A stretch of 64,000 nucleotides of DNA from Bacteroidales bacterium UBA3843 (GCA_002392745.1 DGHR01000003.1:62001-126000), one strand, 5' to 3'. Counted from the stretch's first letter, positions 38,350 to 49,776 are shown. The notes: a model not told the origin generated them from the letters alone. Numbers and translations: made by a program.

Positions 38350-39603
38350 ATGTACAATATGTCCAGGGAAAACGCAAACTGGGTAGAAAAACTCCGTATA
38401 TTCTATACTGAGTACCGTTCGGAATTCATCTTTGGAGCTCTATTAACCGGCGCGGTAGTACTAAGTTACGCCTTATCCCCATTGATTCCGGAAAAAATAT
38501 TCCGTAGGTATCTCTCTCCCGCTATGAACTGCGCGATATTTGTATCGTGTGCGTTAGGCGCTTGGTTATTATTCCGTCATAATTCAGGCATGCGCATACG
38601 CCTGATGTCTGCAGTAACAATGGTTGTATGGGCTGTATTAACCTTCATCGCCATACTGTTGAAAGCAACCATGTACAACAACTCTTTGGATGCTGCAACA
38701 GGACTGTTGAGCATGGATGGATGGGAATATGTACTGGGCAATATATTTGGATGGCTGCTACTCATATATCCGACAGAGCTGTTGCGGCCGGGATGGCTGA
38801 ATTTCAAACGGTCTGTTCTCCAACTTCTTCCTGTACTTATAGTCGGGATGTTGGATGGGTTGCTGGATACAGACCTGAGATGGCTGCTGGCGGCTTATCC
38901 TTTTGTACTATTGGCATATATTGGCTCGAATATCCGGGCATATCGCAACTATTGCGAGGAGAACTACTCATCCATGGAGGATATTGATGCACAATGGATA
39001 GTGCGCTATCTGATTATGATAATTATCTTGGGTGCGTCATTCTGTTTTCTTTCGATAGCGCATTTCCCTACGCGTATTTTCACGCAGCAATGGTTGTTAT
39101 TCTTTATTATTACCTACAGCAACGAGCAGATACTGTTTCGTCCGGACCCATGGAGAGATGTGCAAAAGTACGATGCGCAATGGGAACAAGAAAATCTTAC
39201 ATCGAACGAAACGGAACAGCCGCTAATGGTTCAACAGCCGGACGATGCTGCATCTATCATCGGTCAGTCGGAAAGCGTACAACTGTTAGAGCAGTGGATG
39301 GAAACGGAGAAGCCTTATCTCAACAAGGACTTCCGCTTAACGGATATGATGAAGATTTTACCTATGAACCGCACCTACCTCTCTCAACTCATCAATAACG
39401 AATTCGGATGTAATTTCTACCAATACGTGACAACATATCGTATCAAGGAGGCAAAGCGTTTGATGCGCGCCAATCCTACTGCGAAGATGCAGCAGATTGC
39501 CGAGCAGAGCGGCTTCTCATCCACAACAGTCTTCGGACGCGTCTTTGCCCGTGAAACAGGAATGACACCCAGTGAGTGGTGTGCACAATTCGACAATACG
39601 TAA
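38350..39603 (+). CDS. Membrane-bound AraC-family transcription regulator
   Basis: 417 residues from 38350; the ATG at 38359 is a fair alternative. The N-terminal half (about 25-250) contains six to seven membrane helices (FGALLTGAVVLSYALSPLIP, CAIFVSCALGAWLLF). The C-terminal part (about 310-415) is an AraC HTH pair: DFRLTDMMKILPMNRTYLSQ, then LMRANPTAKMQQIAEQSGF and FSSTTVFGRVFARETGMTPSEW. Membrane AraC regulators of this build are common in Bacteroidota. It lies directly upstream of the giant secreted protein gene, which has its own promoter, and may control it; this is inference from position. Confidence 0.88.
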   Translation: MYNMSRENANWVEKLRIFYTEYRSEFIFGALLTGAVVLSYALSPLIPEKIFRRYLSPAMNCAIFVSCALGAWLLFRHNSGMRIRLMSAVTMVVWAVLTFIAILLKATMYNNSLDAATGLLSMDGWEYVLGNIFGWLLLIYPTELLRPGWLNFKRSVLQLLPVLIVGMLDGLLDTDLRWLLAAYPFVLLAYIGSNIRAYRNYCEENYSSMEDIDAQWIVRYLIMIIILGASFCFLSIAHFPTRIFTQQWLLFFIITYSNEQILFRPDPWRDVQKYDAQWEQENLTSNETEQPLMVQQPDDAASIIGQSESVQLLEQWMETEKPYLNKDFRLTDMMKILPMNRTYLSQLINNEFGCNFYQYVTTYRIKEAKRLMRANPTAKMQQIAEQSGFSSTTVFGRVFARETGMTPSEWCAQFDNT

Positions 39604-39650
39604 AAAATAACAATTTTTTCTCGACTTTAAAACAATAAGTGAACAGGGTA

Positions 39651-39682
39651 CTTGTACAAGTGCTCTCTTTTTTGTATCTTTG
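39651..39682 (+). promoter_or_regulatory. Promoter of the giant secreted protein gene
   Basis: CTTG-N20-TATCTTTG, ending 32 bp before the ATG at 39715. The -33 element overlaps the palindrome CTTGTACAAG. Confidence 0.78.
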
Positions 39683-39714
39683 CACACTTTTAACGCATAA
39701 AAAATCAAAATGAT

Positions 39715-42700
39715 ATGAATATTGTCTGTTTAAAAAATCTTTGTAAGGTACGTGTTCTGTTGCTGATTTCGGTAGTATTTGTTACGCTGGGAATGTATGG
39801 AGCCGTGTACGATTTTACACCGACGGATGGTGGTCTGGTAGTCAATCTCAAACAGGGTGACCGGATTTTGTTGTCCACATGGGTGGACGTAAACGGTAAC
39901 GGTGTAGAGGATGACGGTGAGGAGTATTTCGTGTGCCATTACCCGGGTCATACGGGTGGCTATTTTAATTACACGAACTGGGATGGAAACAAAGGAAACT
40001 TTCTTAAGTTGATTCCTCAAGATGCCGCGGCAACGGAACCCTCTTCTCCTTCTATCTGGACTATTGACGACCCCGTGCCGTTCCTTAACAGTGGTCAAAC
40101 TTACCCGTTGGATGGTATCGCCTATACGATGTGGAGTACCAACCCGGGAGGCGATTCCTATACGCTACTCACGTCTTCCGGTAATGCCTATAAGTACCAA
40201 GGCGATTTGACCAGAGAGGCAAACAATGCCAACATCTGTAACGCCATCTTTGTTGTGCCGACGAACCGCTCAACCGTAACCACGTTTGACCCGAACAGAA
40301 GATTAACAACCCTGGAAGGCAGAACGGATCAAGATGCCCAAGGTCGATTCAATGGAGAGAAGGGTTATGGTTTCTTAGGTCTGCCTTATCGTGAAGTGTA
40401 TTGGCTGGATATCCCGCGAGGCAACGGCCCTTATTCTTACATCAATGCTTCGCTGGTCGGTTTCAATAAAACGCTTAGTGAAATAACCTATAGTAACGGT
40501 GATGGAAAAGCAAAGCCAGGTCAGGCATTGTATGCTTTTGGTAATAAAGACAAACACCATAACACCCCGCGTACCATCTTCCGCCTCTATGTGCTGAATG
40601 ATCCGTTGACTTCTACTTGCGCGGATTCGTATTTCTTTGCCTACGACGAGCAGGATTATAAGCAATACAATAAAAACTTTGCTGTAACGCCCGCTACGTA
40701 CACCACTAAGAAGAAGACCTATACCATCGACCGTCTGGTGTGCATGGAGCGTCTTGGGGATACCAAGTACTATGTATCCGATTGGATGAATGTGCCGACA
40801 CCCGATAGTACCTATTACTATGTGGGTTATAAGAATCTGTATTGCCACCAAGGTCACTCTCCCGAAGAAACATTTAATTCGCAGTTTAAGCAAATCGACA
40901 CCTTGAAGATTCACTATTTAGGTCTTAAGGCGCCACGAGGAGCTTACGGCCAGATGATTGTGGATACGACGCAAACGGGCAAACAGAACCTTGGCGTGGA
41001 GTTCCAACCGGGAGGATATTTCCTGCAGACCAATACCGGCCGTAATATCCAGTTGACACCCAATGCGGATGGTACGGTTTGGACCTGTGAAGAGATGTGG
41101 CATATTACAGACGCATATGCAGCCCTGACTATCAAAGCCACGATGTTCACCGGCTCCGAATATAGCGCTACCGATCCGGGAGCGGATATTGATGGTTGGA
41201 GTGTTCCTATGGTGGGAACCTCTGTGCCCTTATCCGATGGTAGCGGTTATGTGACTGGAGGAATGAACGGCTGGGCACGTATCCACATTGACAACGACGC
41301 TCCGAACGGCGCTATCGAGTTCGTGCCTGCGAACCCGGATCGGCATATTCATTATAATAACAACGGCTGCGAAGGCGATACTATCGCAGACCAATACCCG
41401 ATGTACGGCGAGAATTCTGTCACCATCCGCGAAGCGCGTCTGGTGAAAGGATTTGATTTCATCGGCTGGACAACGAATGCCGATGGTACGGGAACCCTGT
41501 ATCGTCCGGGTGATGTATTCAACCTGCCGGCAGGAACCACCACGCTTTATGCAAAAGCTACGTATACCGGTACGATTCACGTGGCGCTCTCGTTCAAGAA
41601 AGACGACGGAAAGCGTTATTTCCTTACTCATCCGGGAACGGCAGCCCCGCGTTTCTCCCGTGCACGGAGCATCGCCGAATGGACGGATGCGTACCAAGGT
41701 ATGGCGAATGCCGAAAACGTGGATAACCGCTATATCAACACATACAAAGTGCTTACCCATCCCAGTCCTTGTGCGGAGTGTGCGTTCGATGAGGTCGTTC
41801 TTGACCCTCGTCGAGAGATGCGTTATGGCGCCGTGGATTCGTTGCTGTTCTATGAGAACTTTGCTCCGGATAACGAGGAGTACATCGGTTTGTACTATAC
41901 CGACCCGAATGTCATTCTTGCTAACACTACGTGGGCGGGTTTGTTCAAATCGACAGCCACAGGCGGCCGGAACGGATGGCCCGATTATACGGTCGCCGAT
42001 GTCAAAAACGCCAAAATATATTCCACCCACTATCTGCATAGAAATGGAGGAGGTGACATTGAACGTGTTGCGCGTTCCAACAGCGATGTGCCCTACGTGA
42101 AATATAACACGACTGATAATCAGTTTGATGGAGAAGCATCCGAGGCTAATGCCACCGTTTTCCAGATTTCCCGTGTTCGCGTGGCGGATGAGCATTATGT
42201 CGTGATCCCGGATACCACTACGGCGTGGACCGATGAGATCGTTTTCGGTATTCACCAGGACGAAAATATAGAGCAGCCGGTATGGTCCAAACTCATTGGC
42301 AAACAACTGATGGCGGTGATGAAATTGGATGACGACACCGTCTATTTCCACCCGAATCCGAATAAGATCATTACCGAATATCAGCAGATGCGCCTCAACC
42401 CCAACTACCGTTTGGAGGAGAGTTTTGAGTATATCCGTGATTCGCGCGTAGAGGCAGCAGGTTCCGTTGATGACGAGGACAAACCCCACATGAACGACCG
42501 ATTGGAGAAGAATTACTTCGGGCGCCTCATCACCAGCGGACGGAATACCCCAATGGATGTGATCTATGAGGGCGAGTATATCGATATCGTAGATACCATA
42601 CGTATCACTCTCAGAACCCTTGGACCGGTAAAAATCAAGGGGTACTACGGTCGATGGAAAGAAGGCGCGCCGGGCCTGCATATCCGTCCCGACGGCTCGC

Positions 42701-45700
42701 GCTACCGCGATATTATCGTGCGTACCAAGACGGTTCACTATGGCGCCGTGCAGACAAAACTGGAGATTACACCCGAATATCCGGTATATAACTTCAACCC
42801 GCTGGCGGGAGACAGCAAACGGCTGACCTTTACCATGGCGAAAGTAAACTCGCATCAATTGCTCGATACCGACGGTAACGTGCTGGGAGAGGAAATCATC
42901 TCCTCGGTGGATGCGACCTCTTTGCTCCACTTGACCTCATCGCAATGCTCTTTCAAAAGCGGAGGCGCGTACTTCAATATCAATGCGGCAGCGACGCTGG
43001 ATGACCATATCACCCTCGTCACGAAGGCGGACAACAGCTCCGGCGTGAACTACGATACGCTCCTTATCAACTCTACCGCTACGGTAGGAGAAGTAAGTTA
43101 TCCGGTGACGGGACGCGTGCCGTTGATGCAATCCGCTCTGGCGGACGCGGAACTGATATGGTCTGCCGTGGCGGGAGGCAACCGCTATTTCATCATGGCG
43201 GGCGAAGATGGATTGGGAAATAAATCCCTCATCTTCCGCCAGTTCGAGCTCAAAAGCAATACGCTCTACAAGAAAGAGGACGGTAAGACCCAACTCGTCA
43301 AAGGATCTGCCAATGCGGCGAACAGCGACACCAAGTATATCACGCCATGGAGATATACCTATGTCAATCAGGCGGCGCAGCAGCTTCACCTCCAGACGGA
43401 GTATGACGTGAATCTGGATTTCATCATTAATGGTTCGTCGCTTCCCAACGTAGCGACTACAGGTACCGGTACAGGTCCGGTTACCTTGACATACGAATAT
43501 GTCAATACCTATGTCAATGATAATGCGAACTTCGAGGAACAGGTAAAACTCAAATACGGAACGGATCGTTGGTTGCGGCTCATTGTGACAGAAGGAGTAC
43601 CATCACTCACGTTGACAACTAACGAAGAAGAAGCAACGGTTTTCTCCTGGGCGTATCTGCAACAGGAGTATAACCTCCTCAATAACGGCGCTTATCCAAA
43701 TAAAGACTATCTGGAGTTCGGCTATAACAGTACCGGTTCCAATGCCTCTGTTCAAACGAGGTATAAAGGATACCGCATCTACTCGATGCTGCTCAATAAT
43801 ACGCTGACCTATTGCGGCCGCGAGGATGAAAACGATATCGCAGACCTCATCTCTGACGGCAATGACTGGAAGACGGCTTATGCGATCGATATCATACGCG
43901 ATAGCCGCTTTGCTTCCGGACTCAGCGGTCTGACCAAGACTACCAACGAAGGTACGCTCACCACCACCGTCACCCCTTCCGGAGACAATCCGATGGACGT
44001 GACGTACGGCGGCAAATATGTGAATATCGTCGATACCCTCGATGTGCAGATCTCGCTCCAAACCGGTGCTCCGAACTATCGATTCAAAGATGCATGGAAA
44101 GACTTCACCTCTGTGGACGACGCGCATCTGAAGATTCCGCTGATTCGCCGAACCTTCCATACCGCACCATATGACTCGCTCATATGTACCGTGGAGAGCG
44201 ATGAATACTACTATGTCTTCCCACCGGAAGTGACGACGGGCGTGAATGATACCCATACCTTCACTCTCCATACCGACCATCGTTTCGGCACCAATACCCT
44301 GAATACAGAGAATCAGGTAGTATCCTATACCGGAGAAAGTGATGACCATACCTCCGACATGCACCTCAACAACCCTGCGTATGCGGAGATTCGTCTGCAG
44401 GATGAGTATGGTAATACCCCTGACTGGTGCGAGATTAGCAGTATAGGCGAACATTCCATCACCGTGCGTTGCAAAGGCAATGGTATCCGTGCACCGCGTT
44501 CGGCGAACCTGTATCTGGCTTATACGATGCAGGTGAGTACCAAGTGGCGGTATATCAACTTCCGCCTCCAGGTGATGCAATCCAGCCGATTCCAGTATGC
44601 AGGAAACCAAAACCTCGTGCACTCTAAAGGCGCATCCGGCGATGACCTGAAAGATGGTGTACAGCAGGTACATGAGAATAGAAATATCCTCTATTACTAT
44701 AACCCCTCCAACACTGCGCAGTCGACCGACCAGCGTGTCGAACTCCCTGTCCGTGAGCGTAACTTCTACGGGTGGTGGCGCTGGTATTCGCTCCAGCCGG
44801 GTGAGGAGGATACGGATATTCCGGCAGCGAGATGGCAGACACCTCCATCCAATACCGGTAAATGGAATTTCTCGTTCCGTGTCATCGGAGACTCGGTGGA
44901 TGATGGCGCAGGAGGTAAGAAACTCGTTACCCAAGGACGCTATACCGTCTTCCACTATCCTTCGCAGGATTATAACGCCCGTAAGGATCCTCCGTCCAAA
45001 GCGCCGATGCTCTATCCGCCGCAAAACAAAGCGGTTGAGACCTACGCAGTGGACCTCAGCGTTTATTACGACAACCTGCCGTTGTCCATGAAGAATGTCA
45101 ACCAGGTGGATACAGCGAAATTGGATACGATGACCAATATCATCGAGCCGACCCTCTCGCTGCGCGAGATATACGAACTCCACCCGTGGACCGAGATGGC
45201 GGACACCTTGGATCATTATCGATATGCGTTGGATGCTCCCTATGCCGGCCAGAAATATCTGGAAGACCACGTGGTGCGTGCGCCGATGGGGAACCGTCTG
45301 CTCCTCAAGACCGAACAGCGCTATAGCTACAATAATATCAAGAAAGGCAACCATTCCGAGTCGCTCCTGGGTTATTACATGCACGATGATAACTGGTCTA
45401 CCTTCGATGCTACGGCGAAAGATACGATGATATGGTGCGGCGGATGGGATGTTACCTGTGGATGGTACACCTACAACACCCGAACGGGGACCTATGATAC
45501 CTGTCGCTATACCGTCACGGAGGCAAATGACTTCCTGCAGGTACCGAAGAAAGGAAGTATCACTTCCCCATCGGGAGTTGATACCGTTATATACTGCCTC
45601 CGCGCACGAAGCGTCAAATCTACCAACGTAGGTACGGAGGATGAAAAAAATGCTGCTGGAGATTATTGGTTCAATATATGCCGTTACAAGGTGCTTTACC

Positions 45701-48700
45701 ATCGTGAGGCCATGTTTGGACCGAAACTGGAGAATGCCGGCAGTGCCATCATCACCAATGATGATATAGAGCAGCATTTCGAGGTACTCGAGCGCCTCAA
45801 CTTTGACTACAACAAACCCGGAACGGACTATACCGTCTATCCGCACCCGCTGCCGTGGGCGGACGCTTCTTACGGTTTCGCATACCCGAGAACGGCCGAC
45901 CTGCCCGATAACCGTCCGCATAATAAGAACGGCTTGACGAACCTGGCGAACATGGGTGAGTATAACCTGATTAACAGGATTCCATCATTCGGATCATACT
46001 GGTATAAGATGGAGCAGCACGGCGGTGCCGCGAACGGATATATGATCTTCTGCGACGGTATGTCCTCCGCCGGTCAGGTAGCTGCCCTCTCGTTAGAGTC
46101 GCATCTATGTGAGGGACAGAAACTCTACTTCTCCGCCTTCGTGGGTAATCCCAATAACGAGACGGGTAATAAGTCCTGTCCGAACTTCCTCTTCTCCGTA
46201 CAAGGTAAGGAGGACGAGGTAGATGCCGAATGGGAAGATATCACCTCGTATCTGACCGGAGATTTGGCGAAATCCGACAAGTGGTATCAGATATACTTCC
46301 CGATAGAGCAAGATAAGGAATATGCGCACTTCCGTGTACGAGTATATAACATGGCAGCGGATGATAACGGTAATGACTTTATCATCGATGATATGTGTAT
46401 CTTCGCTACCAAACCGCCGTTGATGGTTTATCAGGCGAACACTACCTGTAAAAACGAGAACGAAAGCGACTCCCTTACCCATATCGTGCTTCGTGTGGAT
46501 TACCAGGGCTTCACCGATGAGATCTATGCTGTGGGTAGTGAGTTCTATACTGTTCAGGAGATCACCAAAACCAACGACTCCACGTTCCTGAAACTGGAGG
46601 ACGGCTATTACAATGAGGCTAAAAAGCCTGCTATCCCGCCGGCTACGAAGGATACGATCTATGGTGAGATTGGCTTGCCGAACCGTCATTACCAGCCGGA
46701 AGATGTAGACTCGATCTTCCCGAACCTGCAGGGTTTGATTGCCAAGTTTGAAGAGACGCTCGAAGCGCACGCTTTAGACCCGGCTGTAGACGTCTTCCGC
46801 AAGGGATACGTATTCGAGCACCTTGATGACTCAATCCGTCCGGTACTATACGTCGTCCATTCGGCGAAGATGTCCGCGGATAACACCTATGTAGTCCATA
46901 TGGCGGGCCAGTATAGTGAACTGATGTCCAGCAAATGCGCGCTGACACGTTCGCTGAGAGTACGAAACCGTATGATCCTGACGCTCAACGGAGAAGAACA
47001 AGCGGAGAAGGTGGTCGAGGGCATGTGCTCCAATACCACCTATGATGTCTCATTGCATGTCAAAGGAACCCTCTTGCTCAATAATACCGCGCCGATTGAG
47101 GTTACCGGTTCGTGCTACAACGACTGGCTCCTCCACGGCGATACAGCGAGAGTTAGTAGCAAGTCACGCTATGGCTACTACTACAAAGATATTGAGAAAG
47201 TAATCAAGGATATTCTACGTGCCGATCCGTCACAAGGTACCGGTATAGAACCGAATCCTAATTATTTGGCCCATTCCCTCGCGGAGGTCGATAGAGCAGC
47301 GATGAAGCGCGTACAGACGAATAATGGTGTGACCCTCTCCGAGGATGTACATCCGTACGATATCCTTGCCCATCTGGTGAATAACGGATTCCTTAAGCTC
47401 TATCAGGCTAACCTGACGGTTCTTACTCCGGTGAGTGAAGAGGTTAAATATACTATCTTCCCGATTCCGGGTACGGGATCCGAGGTGATGCAAGATTTGA
47501 ATATCGATGTATGTCCTACACCGGTACATATATCGCTTCAGTCCTCTCTGGGTGAAGGCGCGCCGCTGATTATCGGTGGTCTGAACCGCTCGGAGGAAGA
47601 TTCGCAATACCCGATTACCGTATTGGCGGATGTCACGCAGGCCAATTCCGATATCAGCATTCCGATTGACTCGCTGATGATGTTCCCCGGCACGGAAGGA
47701 CCAAGAGTGGCATTGAAGCAAATCACGTTACTATCGACCAACGATCCGGAATACCGCGAGGGCGTACATACTATCGCGCTTGAGCCGGATAAAACATGGA
47801 ACCTGGAAGGCGATAATACGGGCTACTACAAGAATGGTAATGATACTCTCCATCTTGTGAACTCTATTTCTACCAACTATCTCATGCGCGGCGGATACAA
47901 CTATACCTTCGGTATCGAGATGATGACCAATACCGGTGCCGAGAGTTGGGGTGGCGTCGGAGATTGCTCGGTAGGTACGATTCCGTTCACCCTCAGCGTA
48001 GTGCCGGATTACCTGCGTTGGGATCCGCAGACCTCGGATAACAGATGGAATAATCCTGATAACTGGATCGGTATTACGGCCAATAACACGCCTATTCATG
48101 CGGATGCGCATTTCGCTCCGCAATCATCCAGCTATGTGATCATTCCGCCGATGACGGATGGCAAACCCTATCCGGTATTGGTAGATCCCGCTGCTATCCC
48201 GTCCGAGGATTCGATTCAGCAAGTTGGATTCCAATATAACGCCTGCCATTCGATTCGCTTCCTGCCGGGTGCTGCGATGAGTCAGCAACAGCGTCTGATA
48301 TATGACAGCGTGATTGCAGATCTGAGTATGCCGCAAGAGAAATGGGCACTGCGCACCTCGCCGGTAGAGGGCCTTCTTTCCGGAGATATCTTCATGGCGA
48401 ATGCGGACCTGATGCATGAAACATCTACGTGGGAAGTAGGAGAATTCGATGCATCCGGACGTAGCGCCACCTATGGAAACGCCTCCTTCTGGCTCTCCGT
48501 TTATAGCCGCGAGGTGGTTCAGAAAGGAAACGGCGACAACGTGAAGGATTCGGTCTATACCGCCGAAGCCGATTGGTCGAAGGTCACCAATGCGATGACC
48601 CTCCCGCTTCCGGCAGCACAAGGATGGGCAATCTATTCGCGTACAAAATCCGGCAACCAGGCGGAAGTCAGATTGCCGAAGCACGACAATATATACTATT

Positions 48701-49770
48701 ACTATAACCGATCCGGCAATAAACTCTGGGATTCCTATGAGTCGGGCCTCAGCGCGAAACGTGCTGAAAATGCAAGTTCTGCCGATAAGGTGGGCAAACT
48801 GGCCTTCAGTCCGGGTAAAGATGCCACATCGCAGGCATACAACCTGACCAATGAAGCAGCCTCCACCTCCTTCGTATTCGGTAACCCCACCATGGGATAT
48901 ATCGATATCTGGGGCTTTATCGCCGATAATGAACTGAACGGAGAGTTCGGGTATATCAACGCCGCAGGCGCTTATACGACGATATCCAGAGACGCAGCGC
49001 TGGCCACGACCAACGAACTGACCAACCTGGAACGCTACCTCCCGCCGATGCACGCAATGGTGGTTTCCACCGCTTCTGCATTGACAGAGAAAGCGGTAGT
49101 AGTAAAGACCAGCCGCATTGTTACCTCGCCCGTTGTGCCGGCTCCGTCTCCTACACCTGCGCACCTCAAATCGGCGCTCAGCAAGGGAATCATGACCGTC
49201 ACGGCTACTAACCCCGTCTCGCCACGTTGTATCTCGCGTCTGCTTATCGGACAGGGATACCATGCCGAGGTAATAGAGGGAGAGGACGCGCTGTTGACCA
49301 CTATCAATATCGACAATTATTCCAACACCTCTGCGCCTGCCACACCGTTTAATATCTATGCCGTCGAGGGCAATAATGGTCTGAGTATCAACCTCAGAAA
49401 CGAGGTTCTCAATGTGCCGCTGTCGTTCTATATGAGCCCGCTGCCCTATGACCCTGTCACCAACCTCTGGTTCACCGGCGTCAACGCTATTGACGGCGAA
49501 CTTGTCCTGTATGACGCCCTTACTGATTCCGAGCGTTCCATTCTCGATGGTATATGCCTCACCATAGAGACTCCGGAAGCGAACCATGAGACCCGCTATT
49601 ATATCCGACGAAGAGGATTCAGACCCGGCGGACAGGATGATCCGATAGCCACCGGTATAGGTACTTCTTCGGACGAAGAGGCAAGAGCTCAGAAAATATT
49701 GAAAAACGGACATGTACTCATCCTCAGGAACGGACATACATTCACAGTTTTTGGACAAAAAATACAATGA
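39715..49770 (+). CDS. Giant secreted surface protein of 3351 residues
   Basis: An N-terminal signal (RVLLLISVVFVTLGMYGA) is followed by a very long extracellular-type region rich in Tyr, Thr, Asp and Asn. A Listeria-Bacteroides (InlB B-type) repeat lies at about 550-620 (KGFDFIGWTTNADGTG, FNLPAGTTTLYAKATY). An internal duplication is visible: NPMDVIYEGEYIDIVDTI at about 945 and NPMDVTYGGKYVNIVDTL at about 1425, each ahead of a similar beta block. A carbohydrate-binding-like or jelly-roll segment (about 2080-2240, YMIFCDGMSSAGQVAAL, LYFSAFVGNPNNET) follows. The last ~25 residues (ILKNGHVLILRNGHTFTVFG) are the sorting-like tail shared with other proteins here. Its function is unknown; adhesion or polymer binding is a guess. 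The codon use is even throughout. Confidence 0.9.
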   Translation: MNIVCLKNLCKVRVLLLISVVFVTLGMYGAVYDFTPTDGGLVVNLKQGDRILLSTWVDVNGNGVEDDGEEYFVCHYPGHTGGYFNYTNWDGNKGNFLKLIPQDAAATEPSSPSIWTIDDPVPFLNSGQTYPLDGIAYTMWSTNPGGDSYTLLTSSGNAYKYQGDLTREANNANICNAIFVVPTNRSTVTTFDPNRRLTTLEGRTDQDAQGRFNGEKGYGFLGLPYREVYWLDIPRGNGPYSYINASLVGFNKTLSEITYSNGDGKAKPGQALYAFGNKDKHHNTPRTIFRLYVLNDPLTSTCADSYFFAYDEQDYKQYNKNFAVTPATYTTKKKTYTIDRLVCMERLGDTKYYVSDWMNVPTPDSTYYYVGYKNLYCHQGHSPEETFNSQFKQIDTLKIHYLGLKAPRGAYGQMIVDTTQTGKQNLGVEFQPGGYFLQTNTGRNIQLTPNADGTVWTCEEMWHITDAYAALTIKATMFTGSEYSATDPGADIDGWSVPMVGTSVPLSDGSGYVTGGMNGWARIHIDNDAPNGAIEFVPANPDRHIHYNNNGCEGDTIADQYPMYGENSVTIREARLVKGFDFIGWTTNADGTGTLYRPGDVFNLPAGTTTLYAKATYTGTIHVALSFKKDDGKRYFLTHPGTAAPRFSRARSIAEWTDAYQGMANAENVDNRYINTYKVLTHPSPCAECAFDEVVLDPRREMRYGAVDSLLFYENFAPDNEEYIGLYYTDPNVILANTTWAGLFKSTATGGRNGWPDYTVADVKNAKIYSTHYLHRNGGGDIERVARSNSDVPYVKYNTTDNQFDGEASEANATVFQISRVRVADEHYVVIPDTTTAWTDEIVFGIHQDENIEQPVWSKLIGKQLMAVMKLDDDTVYFHPNPNKIITEYQQMRLNPNYRLEESFEYIRDSRVEAAGSVDDEDKPHMNDRLEKNYFGRLITSGRNTPMDVIYEGEYIDIVDTIRITLRTLGPVKIKGYYGRWKEGAPGLHIRPDGSRYRDIIVRTKTVHYGAVQTKLEITPEYPVYNFNPLAGDSKRLTFTMAKVNSHQLLDTDGNVLGEEIISSVDATSLLHLTSSQCSFKSGGAYFNINAAATLDDHITLVTKADNSSGVNYDTLLINSTATVGEVSYPVTGRVPLMQSALADAELIWSAVAGGNRYFIMAGEDGLGNKSLIFRQFELKSNTLYKKEDGKTQLVKGSANAANSDTKYITPWRYTYVNQAAQQLHLQTEYDVNLDFIINGSSLPNVATTGTGTGPVTLTYEYVNTYVNDNANFEEQVKLKYGTDRWLRLIVTEGVPSLTLTTNEEEATVFSWAYLQQEYNLLNNGAYPNKDYLEFGYNSTGSNASVQTRYKGYRIYSMLLNNTLTYCGREDENDIADLISDGNDWKTAYAIDIIRDSRFASGLSGLTKTTNEGTLTTTVTPSGDNPMDVTYGGKYVNIVDTLDVQISLQTGAPNYRFKDAWKDFTSVDDAHLKIPLIRRTFHTAPYDSLICTVESDEYYYVFPPEVTTGVNDTHTFTLHTDHRFGTNTLNTENQVVSYTGESDDHTSDMHLNNPAYAEIRLQDEYGNTPDWCEISSIGEHSITVRCKGNGIRAPRSANLYLAYTMQVSTKWRYINFRLQVMQSSRFQYAGNQNLVHSKGASGDDLKDGVQQVHENRNILYYYNPSNTAQSTDQRVELPVRERNFYGWWRWYSLQPGEEDTDIPAARWQTPPSNTGKWNFSFRVIGDSVDDGAGGKKLVTQGRYTVFHYPSQDYNARKDPPSKAPMLYPPQNKAVETYAVDLSVYYDNLPLSMKNVNQVDTAKLDTMTNIIEPTLSLREIYELHPWTEMADTLDHYRYALDAPYAGQKYLEDHVVRAPMGNRLLLKTEQRYSYNNIKKGNHSESLLGYYMHDDNWSTFDATAKDTMIWCGGWDVTCGWYTYNTRTGTYDTCRYTVTEANDFLQVPKKGSITSPSGVDTVIYCLRARSVKSTNVGTEDEKNAAGDYWFNICRYKVLYHREAMFGPKLENAGSAIITNDDIEQHFEVLERLNFDYNKPGTDYTVYPHPLPWADASYGFAYPRTADLPDNRPHNKNGLTNLANMGEYNLINRIPSFGSYWYKMEQHGGAANGYMIFCDGMSSAGQVAALSLESHLCEGQKLYFSAFVGNPNNETGNKSCPNFLFSVQGKEDEVDAEWEDITSYLTGDLAKSDKWYQIYFPIEQDKEYAHFRVRVYNMAADDNGNDFIIDDMCIFATKPPLMVYQANTTCKNENESDSLTHIVLRVDYQGFTDEIYAVGSEFYTVQEITKTNDSTFLKLEDGYYNEAKKPAIPPATKDTIYGEIGLPNRHYQPEDVDSIFPNLQGLIAKFEETLEAHALDPAVDVFRKGYVFEHLDDSIRPVLYVVHSAKMSADNTYVVHMAGQYSELMSSKCALTRSLRVRNRMILTLNGEEQAEKVVEGMCSNTTYDVSLHVKGTLLLNNTAPIEVTGSCYNDWLLHGDTARVSSKSRYGYYYKDIEKVIKDILRADPSQGTGIEPNPNYLAHSLAEVDRAAMKRVQTNNGVTLSEDVHPYDILAHLVNNGFLKLYQANLTVLTPVSEEVKYTIFPIPGTGSEVMQDLNIDVCPTPVHISLQSSLGEGAPLIIGGLNRSEEDSQYPITVLADVTQANSDISIPIDSLMMFPGTEGPRVALKQITLLSTNDPEYREGVHTIALEPDKTWNLEGDNTGYYKNGNDTLHLVNSISTNYLMRGGYNYTFGIEMMTNTGAESWGGVGDCSVGTIPFTLSVVPDYLRWDPQTSDNRWNNPDNWIGITANNTPIHADAHFAPQSSSYVIIPPMTDGKPYPVLVDPAAIPSEDSIQQVGFQYNACHSIRFLPGAAMSQQQRLIYDSVIADLSMPQEKWALRTSPVEGLLSGDIFMANADLMHETSTWEVGEFDASGRSATYGNASFWLSVYSREVVQKGNGDNVKDSVYTAEADWSKVTNAMTLPLPAAQGWAIYSRTKSGNQAEVRLPKHDNIYYYYNRSGNKLWDSYESGLSAKRAENASSADKVGKLAFSPGKDATSQAYNLTNEAASTSFVFGNPTMGYIDIWGFIADNELNGEFGYINAAGAYTTISRDAALATTNELTNLERYLPPMHAMVVSTASALTEKAVVVKTSRIVTSPVVPAPSPTPAHLKSALSKGIMTVTATNPVSPRCISRLLIGQGYHAEVIEGEDALLTTINIDNYSNTSAPATPFNIYAVEGNNGLSINLRNEVLNVPLSFYMSPLPYDPVTNLWFTGVNAIDGELVLYDALTDSERSILDGICLTIETPEANHETRYYIRRRGFRPGGQDDPIATGIGTSSDEEARAQKILKNGHVLILRNGHTFTVFGQKIQ

Positions 49771-49776
49771 TTGCAT

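Noticed and set aside
41230..42930. Long minus-strand open frame (566 codons) inside the giant gene
   Set aside because: It is antisense to a continuous frame with signal peptide and domain matches. It has no domain pattern and a composition typical of shadow frames. The same holds for 43603-45921 and 48124-49782.
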